From Blastopirellula retiformator (GTDB lineage Bacteria > Planctomycetota > Planctomycetia > Pirellulales > Pirellulaceae), in the NCBI RefSeq assembly GCF_007859755.1, contig NZ_SJPF01000004.1:744894-808893 (forward strand): DNA of 64,000 nt. The letters run 5' to 3'. Under the pieces are notes generated by a model that was not told the DNA's origin, did no database searches, and worked only from the letters and a program-made list of their open reading frames with translations. Both the position numbers and the translations under genes were made by a program. Positions within the stretch are counted from its first letter, which is position 1, and every line of letters begins with the position of its first letter. Below are positions 25,797 to 34,089 of this stretch, piece by piece.

Positions 25797-26580
25797 CGCA
25801 CTCCCCTCCCCTACCCTGGATGCGAACGCGCATCGCTTGATCGTGATCGGGGCCAGTAACGTCGCCCAATCGCTAGGCCGCATTATCTATTTGGCCGACG
25901 AAGCGTACGGTCCGCGGATGAACCTGATGATCGCCGGGGGGCGCGGTCGTTCTTTTGGATCGCCGAGTTACCTTGCGATCCGCCGGCTGCCCAGCATCCT
26001 TGAGTGCGAACTATGGAACGCCGCAAGCGCGCAGCCGCAACGAACGACCACCGCCGTCGTCACCGATATTGGTAACGACATTCTGTATGGTTGCGACGTC
26101 GAAACGATCGTCGGTTGGGTCAGCGAATGTCTGGCGCGGTTATGCGGTTTCGACGCGAAGATCACGTTGGTTGGTCTTCCTTTGACGCGCGTTCGACGAC
26201 TAAGCGCCGCCGCGTTCTATTTTTTTCGGACTTTCCTCATCCCGCGCAGTCGCATGAATTTGCAGCGCACTTTAGCGCGCGCTGAAGAGGTCGATTGGCG
26301 TCTGCGCGAAGCGGCGCAGCAGTATGGCGCGACGTTCGTTGAGCCTGATCCAAGTTGGTATGGCGTTGATCCAATTCACTTGCGCGCGCGTCATGCGCAA
26401 GCCGCTTGGCGACGTTACTTAACAGGCGTAACGACAGCGCCGCAGCGAACGATCAAAGCGTCGAATTCCCTTTACTATCAAGCAATTACGCCGCATGAAC
26501 GTTGGCTCATGGGGCGTCGACAACAACGCGCGCAACCATCGATACAACTCACCAGCGGCAGCGTCGTTTCGCTTTATTAA
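25777..26580 (+). CDS. SGNH-hydrolase-like protein with TTG start
   Basis: A 267-residue protein with the SGNH order of blocks: LIVIGASNVAQSLGR (block I, GASN instead of GDS, about 21-35), TDIGNDILYG (block III) and GVDPIHL (block V with Asp and His). A long hydrophobic-aromatic helix (FYFFRTFLIP) follows block III. The start is TTG 25777, supported by CCGGAGGG 8 bases upstream, and overlaps the protease gene by 20 bases. No signal peptide is visible, so it is probably cytosolic. The second half of the gene is unusually rich in GCGC/CGCG words compared with its neighbours. The substrate is unknown. Confidence 0.7.
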   Translation: MADVPGNALPSPTLDANAHRLIVIGASNVAQSLGRIIYLADEAYGPRMNLMIAGGRGRSFGSPSYLAIRRLPSILECELWNAASAQPQRTTTAVVTDIGNDILYGCDVETIVGWVSECLARLCGFDAKITLVGLPLTRVRRLSAAAFYFFRTFLIPRSRMNLQRTLARAEEVDWRLREAAQQYGATFVEPDPSWYGVDPIHLRARHAQAAWRRYLTGVTTAPQRTIKASNSLYYQAITPHERWLMGRRQQRAQPSIQLTSGSVVSLY

Positions 26581-26967
26581 ACGGCGCGCTGACGTCGCGC
26601 GCGACGTTGCTCTTCCGCTTCATGCGCGACATCGCTTGCGCTTCATCAAACGCGCCGCTTCGCGCTAACGCGCGCTACGCTTAAGCGGCGCTACGACTTG
26701 AAAAAAGTTTCAAGTTCTTTCAAGCGCGCCGCAATTTGTGTGGAAAACATGTTGCAAAAAATCCGATTATGCGTACAACTTAAAACAACTTTGTCTAGCA
26801 TGGGCCAATTGCTAGAGCGAAGCGATTCACTTAGCTGCACGGCGACGAGAACGCTTCGTAGGAATTCATGTTTTGCCGTAGGCGCTTTCGCTCATTGGCG
26901 TTCTTCCATGGTAGGAAGTCGGATGAACGAATCACGTCGACGGCGCTAACGAAACGGAGGACGTATC
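26581..26967. other. gene-free gap with skewed composition and hairpin
   Basis: No gene is apparent. The first 110 bases continue the GCGC-dense composition of the preceding gene. CTTGAAAAAAGTTTCAAG at 26696-26713 is a short palindrome, and TGTGGAAAA (26738-26746) is a weak DnaA-box match. AT-rich DNA from 26700 to 26830 probably contains the promoter of the H1-like gene. Confidence 0.45.
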
Positions 26968-27216
26968 GTGGCCACCAAGAAGAAAGTTGCGAAGAAGAAA
27001 GTAGCCAAGAAGAAGGTTGCTAAGAAGGCTTCGCCGAAGAAGACCGTCAAGAAGAAGGTCGCTAAGAAGAAGGTCGCCAAAAAGGCCTCGCCGAAGAAGA
27101 CCGTCAAGAAGAAGAAGGTCGCTAAGAAGAAGGTCGCCAAAAAGGCCTCGCCGAAGAAGACCGTGAAGAAGAAGAAGGTCGCCAAGAAGAAGAAAGTTGC
27201 CAAGAAGAAGGCCTAG
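26968..27216 (+). CDS. histone H1-like Lys/Ala repeat protein
   Basis: An 82-residue protein made almost wholly of Lys, Ala, Val, Ser, Pro and Thr. It consists of VAKKK units and three copies of a KKASPKKTVKK block, the repeats being visible in the DNA as near-identical 60-base segments. It resembles the C-terminal tail of eukaryotic histone H1 and bacterial H1-like proteins that bind and compact DNA; planctomycetes, with condensed nucleoids, often encode such proteins. The start is GTG 26968 after GGAGGACG. It has its own terminator. The repeat number is likely to vary between strains through slippage. Confidence 0.85.
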   Translation: MATKKKVAKKKVAKKKVAKKASPKKTVKKKVAKKKVAKKASPKKTVKKKKVAKKKVAKKASPKKTVKKKKVAKKKKVAKKKA

Positions 27217-27284
27217 TCGCCTGCTTCGACGCACCTTTTCGAAGTGTCGACTACTTGCTTTACGCAAACCCGATACAACGAGAA

Positions 27285-27312
27285 AGAGCCGCCAATTGGC
27301 GGCTCTATCCTT
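27285..27312. terminator. bidirectional hairpin between H1-like and mrp genes
   Basis: AGAGCCGCC (27285-27293) and GGCGGCTCT (27298-27306) enclose an AATT loop, with ATCCTTTTC following on the plus strand. It lies between the ends of two convergent genes and can terminate both, although the T tract is imperfect. Confidence 0.65.
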
Positions 27313-27342
27313 TTCTTGCTTTCCCAGCTTGCCCAACTGGCG

Positions 27343-28425
27343 CTATAACACCGTCAAAGTTGGCATCGGCGGGTTCGCAGCGGCCGATTCGGCCAAGCCT
27401 CGAACCAGGTTCTGACAGATCGTTTGGAAGTGCCCGGCGGTTTGCTCATCCTGCACCACCTGCGGCGCGGCGCCTTGATCTCCCTTCTCGCGGATCGAGA
27501 TCGTGATCGGCACGTCGCCTAAGAACGGCACGTTCATCTCTTCCGCCTTCTTCTTCGCGCCACCCTTGCCAAAGATGTCCCACTCCTTGCCGGTGTCGGG
27601 GCAGATGAAACCGCTCATGTTCTCCACAACCCCCAGAACCGGGATCTTTACCGTGTTGAACATCGCGATCGCCTTCACCGCGTCGAGCAGCGCCACATCT
27701 TGCGGCGTGCAGACGACCACCGAGCCCGTCAGCGGCAGCAGTTGACTTAACGTCAACGCGATGTCGCCCGTCCCCGGCGGCATGTCGATGATCAGATAGT
27801 CGAGCTCGCCCCATGCGGTATCGCGCAGGAACTGGGTGATCGCGCCGTGCAACATCGGGCCGCGCCAAATGACGGCTCGCTCTGGTTCGACCAGAAAGCC
27901 CATCGACATCACCTTCACGCCGTCGCGCTCCAGCGGAGCGATCTTCTTCTCGGCGATCAGCTCGGGCCGACCGCTTAGGCCCAGCAAGTGAGGCACGCTC
28001 GGTCCGTAGACGTCGGCGTCCAACAAGCCGACCTTCGCCCCGGCGTCTTTCAGCGCAAAAGCCAGGCTCGCCGCGATGGTGCTCTTACCGACGCCCCCCT
28101 TCCCTGACCCAACGGCGATCACGCTTCGCACGGTCAAGCCAACCTGGCCGATCGCTTCGATCTTGCTCTTGTGCTCGGCCAGGTTGATCGTCACCTCTGT
28201 CAGCTGCGGCAGCGCCGACTTCAGCAGGCCGATCCCTTTCTGCCGCGTCTCTTCCCACAGCGGCGCCGAGTGGGTCGTCAGCTCGAGCGTCAGCGTCAGC
28301 TTGCCGTCCAGCAGATCAATCTCTTTGACCTGGTCGGTCTTCGTGACGGGGCGTCCGGTCAACGGATCGGCCAACTTCTCCAGCACGCGAATGACGTCGG
28401 CAACTTGCGGTTGCGTATCGGACAT
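27343..28425 (-). CDS. Mrp/ApbC family iron-sulfur cluster carrier ATPase
   Basis: A 360-residue protein with an N-terminal MIP18/DUF59 domain (residues about 5-90) and a P-loop NTPase: deviant Walker A GKGGVGKST (108-116), LLDADVYGPSVPHLLG (135-150), and IIDMPPGTGDIALTLSQ (212-228). Members carry and insert Fe-S clusters as dimers. In most homologues a CxxC in the loop after ENMS bridges the cluster; here the loop reads ICPDTGKE with a single Cys275. ATG 28425 fits the family. It is convergent with the H1-like gene; a receiver-like small gene lies upstream in the same direction. Confidence 0.92.
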   Translation of the reverse strand: MSDTQPQVADVIRVLEKLADPLTGRPVTKTDQVKEIDLLDGKLTLTLELTTHSAPLWEETRQKGIGLLKSALPQLTEVTINLAEHKSKIEAIGQVGLTVRSVIAVGSGKGGVGKSTIAASLAFALKDAGAKVGLLDADVYGPSVPHLLGLSGRPELIAEKKIAPLERDGVKVMSMGFLVEPERAVIWRGPMLHGAITQFLRDTAWGELDYLIIDMPPGTGDIALTLSQLLPLTGSVVVCTPQDVALLDAVKAIAMFNTVKIPVLGVVENMSGFICPDTGKEWDIFGKGGAKKKAEEMNVPFLGDVPITISIREKGDQGAAPQVVQDEQTAGHFQTICQNLVRGLAESAAANPPMPTLTVL

Positions 28426-28447
28426 AGGAATTAACTCCGGCCTCTTT

Positions 28448-28918
28448 CTATGATTCAGGTAGATCGCCCCACGGCAGCGTTCGCCAGATCGATTCGATCG
28501 GCGTCTCCGCAGGCAGATCCGGAAACATCGCCTGATGACGTCGCACCAGGCGGATTAAGGGGTCGAGACGCCACCGCCCGATCTGGACCCAAGCGGCCCC
28601 CGCTTCGTAGGCGGCCGTCGCAAGAGAACGATCCTCTTCAGACAACAGAACGATCAGGCACATCTCAGGAAATCGCCGCCCTAACAGCGCCGACGCCTCC
28701 AGCAGCCGGGCGAAGCGGATCGCATCGCAACCGCTGGGCGCCGCCACCGCCAAGATCGAGGCCGGACTCTCGCGAAAGTGAGCCAGCCACCGCTCGGGGC
28801 TACGCGTCTCCAAGATCGGCAGGTCCTCGGCCGCCGCGCGAAGCGCCACAGCCCACCGCCCATCGGTCTCGTACAACACGCATGTCGATCGTGACGTCAT
28901 TCGACTACTGGAATTCAT
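28448..28918 (-). CDS. hypothetical protein, possibly receiver-like fold
   Basis: A 156-residue protein without a recognised signature. Its alternating strands and helices (ASILAVAAPSGCDAIRFARL; MCLIVLLSEEDRSLATAAYEAGAAWVQIG) recall a response-regulator receiver lacking the phosphoacceptor Asp. The C-terminus is acidic (LPWGDLPES). ATG 28918 is chosen; upstream and downstream Met codons are also possible. It lies 40 bases downstream of the sigma-54-activator-like gene and in the same direction, so the two probably form an operon and may act together in a regulatory role, which is inference. Confidence 0.5.
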   Translation of the reverse strand: MNSSSRMTSRSTCVLYETDGRWAVALRAAAEDLPILETRSPERWLAHFRESPASILAVAAPSGCDAIRFARLLEASALLGRRFPEMCLIVLLSEEDRSLATAAYEAGAAWVQIGRWRLDPLIRLVRRHQAMFPDLPAETPIESIWRTLPWGDLPES

Positions 28919-28958
28919 GGTAAGTTCGGGTGGATAGGATGACAACCAGACCGAGCCG

Positions 28959-30317
28959 TTACTCGTCCCCTGGATCGCTCGATTCGGCCGATTCGAGCCG
29001 TCGATGCAGCCGGGCGCGTGAAACGCCCAACAGTTCAGCCGCTTTCGACTTGTTTCCCTTGGTCTGCTCCAAGGCGCGGCGGATCAGCTCTTCCTCGACC
29101 CCCGCCAGAAACGCGTCCAACTCAATCGGCTCGGCCGGCTTGGCGGCAAACCGCTTCGCCTCCAGCGCGTGACGAATCTTCTGCGGCAAATGGTCGGCGT
29201 CAATCCAAACCGAATCGGTCGCCGACGCCGCCTCGGCGATCACCGCCGCCAACTCATCAATGTTGCCTGGCCAGTCGTAGTCCAACAGCGCATCGGCGGC
29301 CCCCTCGGTCAGCCCCCGCAGTTGTTCTTTTCGTTCCAGGTTCAGTTGCTCAACCAGCGTCTGCGACAATAGCGGGATATCTTCGGGGCGATCACAAAGG
29401 GGGGGCAGCGCAATCTCGATGGTCGACAGTTGATACGCCAGGTCTTCGCGAAACTTCCCCTGTTCGGCCCACGCCAATAGCGACTGCCGCGCCGTCGAGA
29501 CGATCCGCAGATCCATCTCAATCAACCGCAACAGGTGCGACAGCTCCGACTGGGCGTCGCCTGGCAGTTGATCGGCGTCCAGCAAGATCAGCGACGCGTT
29601 GGACGCGTCGTCCGCCTCTTCACACCGACGGACGAACGAGCGAACCGCACTTTGAATCATTTCGGCGTCCATCAATCCGCTGCGGATCGAAATCACTGGG
29701 CCGCTCCCTTCGCCATGTCGCGCATAGCAAACCGTCCGGGCGGTATGCTCTCGGCCGCTCCCCGGCGGACCAAAAATCACCACCGGCAGCCGCGTCGCCG
29801 CCGAAAGCGAAATCTGCCGCCGCACGCGGCCGATCGCGGCGCTCTCCCCCATCAATTGACTGGTCGAAAACCGCTGACGCCAACTCCGTCGCCATTGCCG
29901 CAACTGGTCGTGCCGCAGATCGGCCTGACGCCCCTCCCCTACCCCATTGTGCGGATAGCAAATCGCCAGCGCGCCGACCGCGCCCCCTTCGTAGGTCAGC
30001 GGAGAGAATTGGACCAGGTACGAACCACCGCCCCCTTCACCTGGCAGCGTCAGCGGCGTTTCGGCACGCCGACCGGCGAACACGTCAGGCGGCGGCGCCA
30101 GATCGGCCGCCAATTGATCGAGCGGCGGCAACTGTCCCACGGCATGATAACGACATTTCCGCCCAATCAATTCTTCGGCCTGATCTCCCAGCGCCCTGCG
30201 ACAGGCGTCATTCAGATAGGCCAACTGCTGATCCTGATCGATGGCGTAGACCGGAAACGCATGGTCGTTCAAGATTTGAGCCAACAAACTGGCAGGTCGG
30301 GTACGTGGTCGCGCCAT
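28959..30317 (-). CDS. degenerate sigma-54-activator-like regulator (PAS, AAA, Fis HTH)
   Basis: A 452-residue protein built like an NtrC-type activator: a PAS-like sensor (about residues 10-120, FPVYAIDQDQQLAYLNDACR), an AAA domain (about 155-380) and a Fis-type helix-turn-helix at the end (KGNKSKAAELLGVSRARLHRR). The AAA core is altered at key places: Walker A reads GPPGSGRE with Arg instead of Lys (183-190), Walker B reads LILLDADQ without the usual Glu (243-250), and no GAFTGA loop is present. It can hardly open sigma-54 promoters by ATP hydrolysis; it may act as a DNA-binding regulator or sensor only. ATG 30317 starts at the first PAS residues; the frame is open much further upstream but antisense to the peptidase gene. 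Confidence 0.8.
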   Translation of the reverse strand: MARPRTRPASLLAQILNDHAFPVYAIDQDQQLAYLNDACRRALGDQAEELIGRKCRYHAVGQLPPLDQLAADLAPPPDVFAGRRAETPLTLPGEGGGGSYLVQFSPLTYEGGAVGALAICYPHNGVGEGRQADLRHDQLRQWRRSWRQRFSTSQLMGESAAIGRVRRQISLSAATRLPVVIFGPPGSGREHTARTVCYARHGEGSGPVISIRSGLMDAEMIQSAVRSFVRRCEEADDASNASLILLDADQLPGDAQSELSHLLRLIEMDLRIVSTARQSLLAWAEQGKFREDLAYQLSTIEIALPPLCDRPEDIPLLSQTLVEQLNLERKEQLRGLTEGAADALLDYDWPGNIDELAAVIAEAASATDSVWIDADHLPQKIRHALEAKRFAAKPAEPIELDAFLAGVEEELIRRALEQTKGNKSKAAELLGVSRARLHRRLESAESSDPGDE

Positions 30318-30452
30318 GAATAATCCAGAGTCCGGGACTTGCGATACGCCCCCTATTATAGACGCCAAGAGCGCAACTCGGCTGGCCCTCTCCTGTCGCT
30401 TCGATATGATGAAGGCGCATGTTTTTCGCTCGATTTTCGGAAGAGTATCCCC

Positions 30453-31649
30453 ATGACGTCGGACGTCGTCTCTCTGCTGCAGGATTTGGTTCGGATTCCC
30501 AGCGTCAATCCCATGGGACGCTCCATCGGACGCGATGTCGCCAGCGACATCTATCTCGAGACCCGCTTGACCCATTTTTTGGAACAGTACGTCGCCGATT
30601 GGGGTTACTACTGCGAGCGTCAAGCGGTCGCGCCGCAGCGCGACAATCTGCTGATCGCGACGATCGACCTGGCCAAGCTGCCTGCGGATCGGCCGATCTT
30701 GATGCTCGAGGCGCACCAAGACACCGTGCCGATCGACGGCATGTCGATCGATCCATTCGCCGCCGAGATCAAAGAGGGCCGCATCTACGGGCGCGGTTCG
30801 TGCGACATCAAAGGGGGCATGGCCGCGATGCTGACGGCGCTCTCCCGCTTTCGTGATCTGCCGGAAGCGGATCGCCCGGCCGTTGTACTCGCCTTGGCGA
30901 TCAATGAAGAGCATGGCTTCTCCGGCGCCAAGCGGATGATTCGCAGCTGGACCGATGGCGAATCGCAACTGCTCACTCGAGCTCCGGCGGCGGTCTTGGT
31001 CGCCGAACCGACGATGCTGGATGTCGTGATTTCGCATAAAGGAGTCGTCCGCTGGAAGTGTCACGCCCATGGCGTCGCCACCCATAGCAGCAATCCGAAA
31101 ATCGGCGCCAACGCGATCTATCGCATGGCAAAAATCGCCAATGCGTTTGAGCAACATGCCGACGACTTGCCAGGCAAGGTTGCGCCGCTGATTGGCGGCC
31201 CCACGTTGAGCGTCGGCATGATTACCGGCGGCGTCAGCGTCAATACAGTGCCGGACCACTGCGTGATCGAAATCGATCGCCGTCTGGCGCCAGGCGACGA
31301 TCCGCTGGCCGCCCAACAAGCGGCGATCGACTTCGTCAACCAAGCGCTCGGCGATCCTGATTGGATTGAGCACAGCGAACCGTTCATCATTTCGCCCGGC
31401 CTGGCGCCGGAGCACAATCAAAACTTGGCCGCCTCGCTGCTGGAAACGCTTAGCGAGTGTGGCGTGACCGCCAAGACGATCGGCGTCCCCTACGGAACCG
31501 ACGGCGCGATCCTCAGCCAAGGCGCCGTCCCCACCGTCGTCTGCGGCCCCGGCCACATCGCCCAAGCCCACACCCACGACGAATGGCTGGCGATTGACCA
31601 ACTCGAAAAAAGCGTCGAAGTCTACGAAGCCTTCTGCCGAAAGTTTTGA
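30453..31649 (+). CDS. M20-family metallopeptidase (ArgE/DapE-like)
   Basis: A 398-residue di-zinc amidohydrolase. Metal ligands and catalytic residues are visible: EAHQDTVP (His88, Asp90), YGRGSCDIKGG (Asp118) and NEEHG (Glu152-153), with a dimerisation lid between about 185 and 300 and a final GPGHIAQAHTHDEW carrying the last His. Family members deacylate N-acetyl-ornithine, succinyl-diaminopimelate or dipeptides; which one cannot be read here. ATG 30453 gives the family start; longer in-frame starts are antisense to the upstream regulator's promoter region. It is transcribed divergently from that regulator. Confidence 0.88.
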   Translation: MTSDVVSLLQDLVRIPSVNPMGRSIGRDVASDIYLETRLTHFLEQYVADWGYYCERQAVAPQRDNLLIATIDLAKLPADRPILMLEAHQDTVPIDGMSIDPFAAEIKEGRIYGRGSCDIKGGMAAMLTALSRFRDLPEADRPAVVLALAINEEHGFSGAKRMIRSWTDGESQLLTRAPAAVLVAEPTMLDVVISHKGVVRWKCHAHGVATHSSNPKIGANAIYRMAKIANAFEQHADDLPGKVAPLIGGPTLSVGMITGGVSVNTVPDHCVIEIDRRLAPGDDPLAAQQAAIDFVNQALGDPDWIEHSEPFIISPGLAPEHNQNLAASLLETLSECGVTAKTIGVPYGTDGAILSQGAVPTVVCGPGHIAQAHTHDEWLAIDQLEKSVEVYEAFCRKF

Positions 31650-31667
31650 GGAAAAGCGAAGCAATCG

Positions 31668-31700
31668 TAGCCCGACGCGCCAGCGAGGGAATGCGGCGTT
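31668..31700 (+). repeat. dispersed repeat B, copy
   Basis: TAGCCCGACGCGCCAGCGAG continuing to GGGAATGCGGCG, with the usual CATTC continuation. It opens the repeat-rich stretch 31650-32020, which holds no gene of its own. Confidence 0.8.
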
Positions 31701-31788
31701 CATTCCAAAGGACGAATGCCGAAGCTCGAATGACGAATCGAATCCGAATGCCCGAATGACGAACCGGACCGGACGATTCAACCAATCC

Positions 31789-31854
31789 CGGGTGGCCCGA
31801 CCAGTCTGCCAAGACTGGCTCACGTTGCGCAGCAACAAGATGCCTCACCATCCA
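31789..31854 (+). repeat. dispersed repeat D, copy
   Basis: Begins CGGGTGGCCCGACCAGTCTG and ends GCAGCAACAAGATGCCTCAC; nearly the same as 22091-22158 and the reverse copy at 34372-34440. Confidence 0.8.
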
Positions 31855-31911
31855 GATGGCACAACAACATTCGTCTCCATCGCCCTCAATCTTCAGCCCC
31901 GCCAACATCTC

Positions 31912-32130
31912 AGGCCCGGAGGGCCGTTCCAACCTAGCCTGGGGCGCAGTCGCGCTTCGCGACGCAGCCCCAGGTTGGTGCGATTCAATCGATCGTTGAC
32001 GCTGGACTGGACCGTTTCTCTTATTGGGTCGCCCCTCCGGGGCTTGCGATCTTGGTGGCGACTTTTCCTAGGGCTGCGTCGCTGGCGCGACTTCGCCCTA
32101 GGCTAGATTGGCGGCGCCCCTCCGGGGCTT
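31912..32130. repeat. dispersed REP-like module C, copy 1
   Basis: A composite of palindromic blocks: AGGCCCGGAGGGCCGTTCCA, then CCTAGCCTGGGGCGCAGTCG with its inverted partner GACGCAGCCCCAGG, then GCCCCTCCGGGGC, and CCTAGGGCTGCGTCGC paired with GGCGCGACTTCGCCCTAGG. Related copies lie at 34090-34308 and 44022-44155, and weaker relatives flank the RAYT gene at 42314-42392 and 42876-42979. The last 110 bases lie inside the 3' end of the AAA ATPase gene and are translated. Confidence 0.85.
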
Positions 32131-33580
32131 TTTGGGTCGGACTGGACTGTTTCGTGGATTCGTGCGGTTCGACGGGACTGGACTGTTTTGATTTATCCGC
32201 AACCGGACTGGACTGTTTTGGTTTTTCCGCGACGGGACTCGCTGGCGACTCTTTCTTGTTCGTGGCGTTGTTGATGATTTGATCATCGTCATCGTTTGGC
32301 GGGGTCTTGGTCCGCATAGCGGACCCTACGGGTGGTTCTTGCAACTCGGGCGGGCTGGACTGGACTGTTTCGTTTTTTTGGGTGGGTGGACTTTGTTCGG
32401 GGTGGTCGCTCGTGCTCTCGGCAGGCACGGCCTGCCCTACGCTGGATTGCCCTACGTTTTTCAACTGGAAGGTGGCGAAGCCGCTTCGCCGGGAGGGGGT
32501 TACTTTTTCGATTTCGCCGGCTTCTTCTAGCCGCTCCCACGCGGCCGCGAACATTGTGCCGTTCATCCCGGCATGTTCACGGACCGTTTGCTTCATCGCT
32601 CGGTCGGGGCCGAGGTTTTCGATCACGACGCGCAGTTTGGCGTCGTGCCGCTCGTCGCGGGTCATCGCTTCGCGGGCGGCTTGTTCGTTCTTCAGCGAAT
32701 CGACAGTACGAACCTTCGTCGACCATCTGCGGCCGGCGGAATCATCGAGTCTTCCTTCCTCCACATCAACGCCCCACAGACTATCTTGCCCAGCGTCGCC
32801 GCCCACGGTCAGCCACAACTTGTGCTGCCCGCTGCCAAGTTCATAGCTTTGGCGGCGATTCACCAGCAGCCATTGCCGGGCCAAATCGTGACAGCCGGCG
32901 CTTTGCAAGTCGGTCACGTCGAGCGTTCGCGGGCGAATCGTCTTGCGCGTCGCGCAGCACAAAATCGGCGTCGCGCCGCACTCAAGACAACAGCGGATCA
33001 TCGCCTGCAGGTGCAACGTGTGAGCCCGTTTTGTTTTGGCCGCGACGTCGAGCGGGTCGATCATCACCACTTCCAACTCGTACTTGCCGATCCACGCGCG
33101 CAACTGCCGCAGCTGTTTTTCAAGATTCGCGCTCGCCCCTTGCAGCGCGCAGACGAACCGGGGCGTCTCTTGTTTCTGTTTGCTCGTCATCCACCGCCGC
33201 GTTAAGTCGGTCAGCGCATGCTTCGCTTGCTCGCCGCTGAAGAAGCCGACGCGCACCTTGCGCTTGGTCGCAAATCGCCCCAAGAACTTTTCGCCCGTCG
33301 ACAAGGCCGCCACCAGGTCGACCGCCAGCGACGTTTTCAAACATTTGCTCGGCCCGCAAATCACCGCCGGAGCGCCGCGCGAGAGCAGGCCGGGCACCAG
33401 CCAGTCGACTTCGTGCGGCTGCTCGAGCAGTTCGACCGAGGTGAACTCTTGCAGCGGTTTGTTGGTCGAGTCAAACCGGTCGACCGCCGCCTCGATCATC
33501 GGATCAGGCACCGCGATCGGGAACATCCCTTGCCCTTGCAACAACTCCCGCAGCCGCTCGATCCGATCACTACGATTCAT
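32021..33580 (-). CDS. RepA-like AAA ATPase with repeat-derived C-terminal tail
   Basis: A 519-residue protein. Residues about 60-280 form a RecA/DnaB-type ATPase of the AAA_25 (plasmid RepA helicase-like) kind: Walker A GPSKCLKTS (76-84), Walker B VVMIDPLD (171-178), and a TRKTIRP sensor segment. Residues about 313-370 look like a winged helix. From about residue 375 the protein turns into a low-complexity tail with repeated KQSSPV units; the corresponding DNA (32021-32458) consists of dispersed repeats read in frame, including the last 31 residues, which are REP module C. Such ATPases occur in integrated elements, but no integrase is visible. ATG 33580 is the start; the frame is open further upstream without family resemblance. 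Confidence 0.75.
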   Translation of the reverse strand: MNRSDRIERLRELLQGQGMFPIAVPDPMIEAAVDRFDSTNKPLQEFTSVELLEQPHEVDWLVPGLLSRGAPAVICGPSKCLKTSLAVDLVAALSTGEKFLGRFATKRKVRVGFFSGEQAKHALTDLTRRWMTSKQKQETPRFVCALQGASANLEKQLRQLRAWIGKYELEVVMIDPLDVAAKTKRAHTLHLQAMIRCCLECGATPILCCATRKTIRPRTLDVTDLQSAGCHDLARQWLLVNRRQSYELGSGQHKLWLTVGGDAGQDSLWGVDVEEGRLDDSAGRRWSTKVRTVDSLKNEQAAREAMTRDERHDAKLRVVIENLGPDRAMKQTVREHAGMNGTMFAAAWERLEEAGEIEKVTPSRRSGFATFQLKNVGQSSVGQAVPAESTSDHPEQSPPTQKNETVQSSPPELQEPPVGSAMRTKTPPNDDDDQIINNATNKKESPASPVAEKPKQSSPVADKSKQSSPVEPHESTKQSSPTQKAPEGRRQSSLGRSRASDAALGKVATKIASPGGATQ

Positions 33581-34089
33581 GATTTTGCCTCCCCCAAAAA
33601 GTTGAACGAGAAACCGGCCGGAATGAGAAACAGAGCCGATTGAGAAACAGGATCTGGTCTCTTTTTCGCGAGTAAGTTTTCCACACGCGCAGCACGCGAC
33701 CGCGAAAAAGCGACCTGACCCTTTTTCGAATCGCGCAAGCAAACGCGCTGCCGTAGTCCGCACAGCGGACCCTACGAGTTATTTACGCTGCCTGCAGACA
33801 CGGCTGGACAAGCCAGCAGTGGCACACGTTTCGTTACATTTCGTCATGTTTGATGGCCACGGCGAAGAGCGTCGCCAGGCCGGCGGGAAGAATCGACGGG
33901 CATCCGTCACCCATGTTGCGAGAGGCATTAGCCCAAAAGTCGAGCAATTTGTCAAACCAATTTTGACCCGAGAAAACAAGGGCGAAATCGCACAAAATCG
34001 TAGCCCGAGGCGCGAGCCGAGGGAATGCGGCGTCCATTTCAATGACGAATGTCGAATCAAATCCGAAGGTCCGAATGACGAACGTCATC
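33581..34089. other. gene-free repeat region upstream of the AAA ATPase gene
   Basis: No gene is seen. A TTTTCCACA DnaA-like box lies at about 33675-33683. Repeat F (GTAGTCCGCACAGCGGACCC) is at 33753-33775. Repeat G, GGCTGGACAAGCCAGCAGTG with a palindromic core, lies within 33790-33825 and recurs reversed at 46613-46643. Repeat B copy 34001-34032 begins TAGCCCGAGGCGCGAGCCGA. Confidence 0.65.

Noticed and set aside
28681-29000. Possible phage or integrated element border near the regulator operon
   Set aside because: No integrase, tRNA or direct-repeat boundary could be found around it.
30318-31838. 500-codon upstream extension of the sigma-54-like gene
   Set aside because: The frame is open only because it is antisense to the M20 peptidase gene; the PAS domain starts right after ATG 30317.
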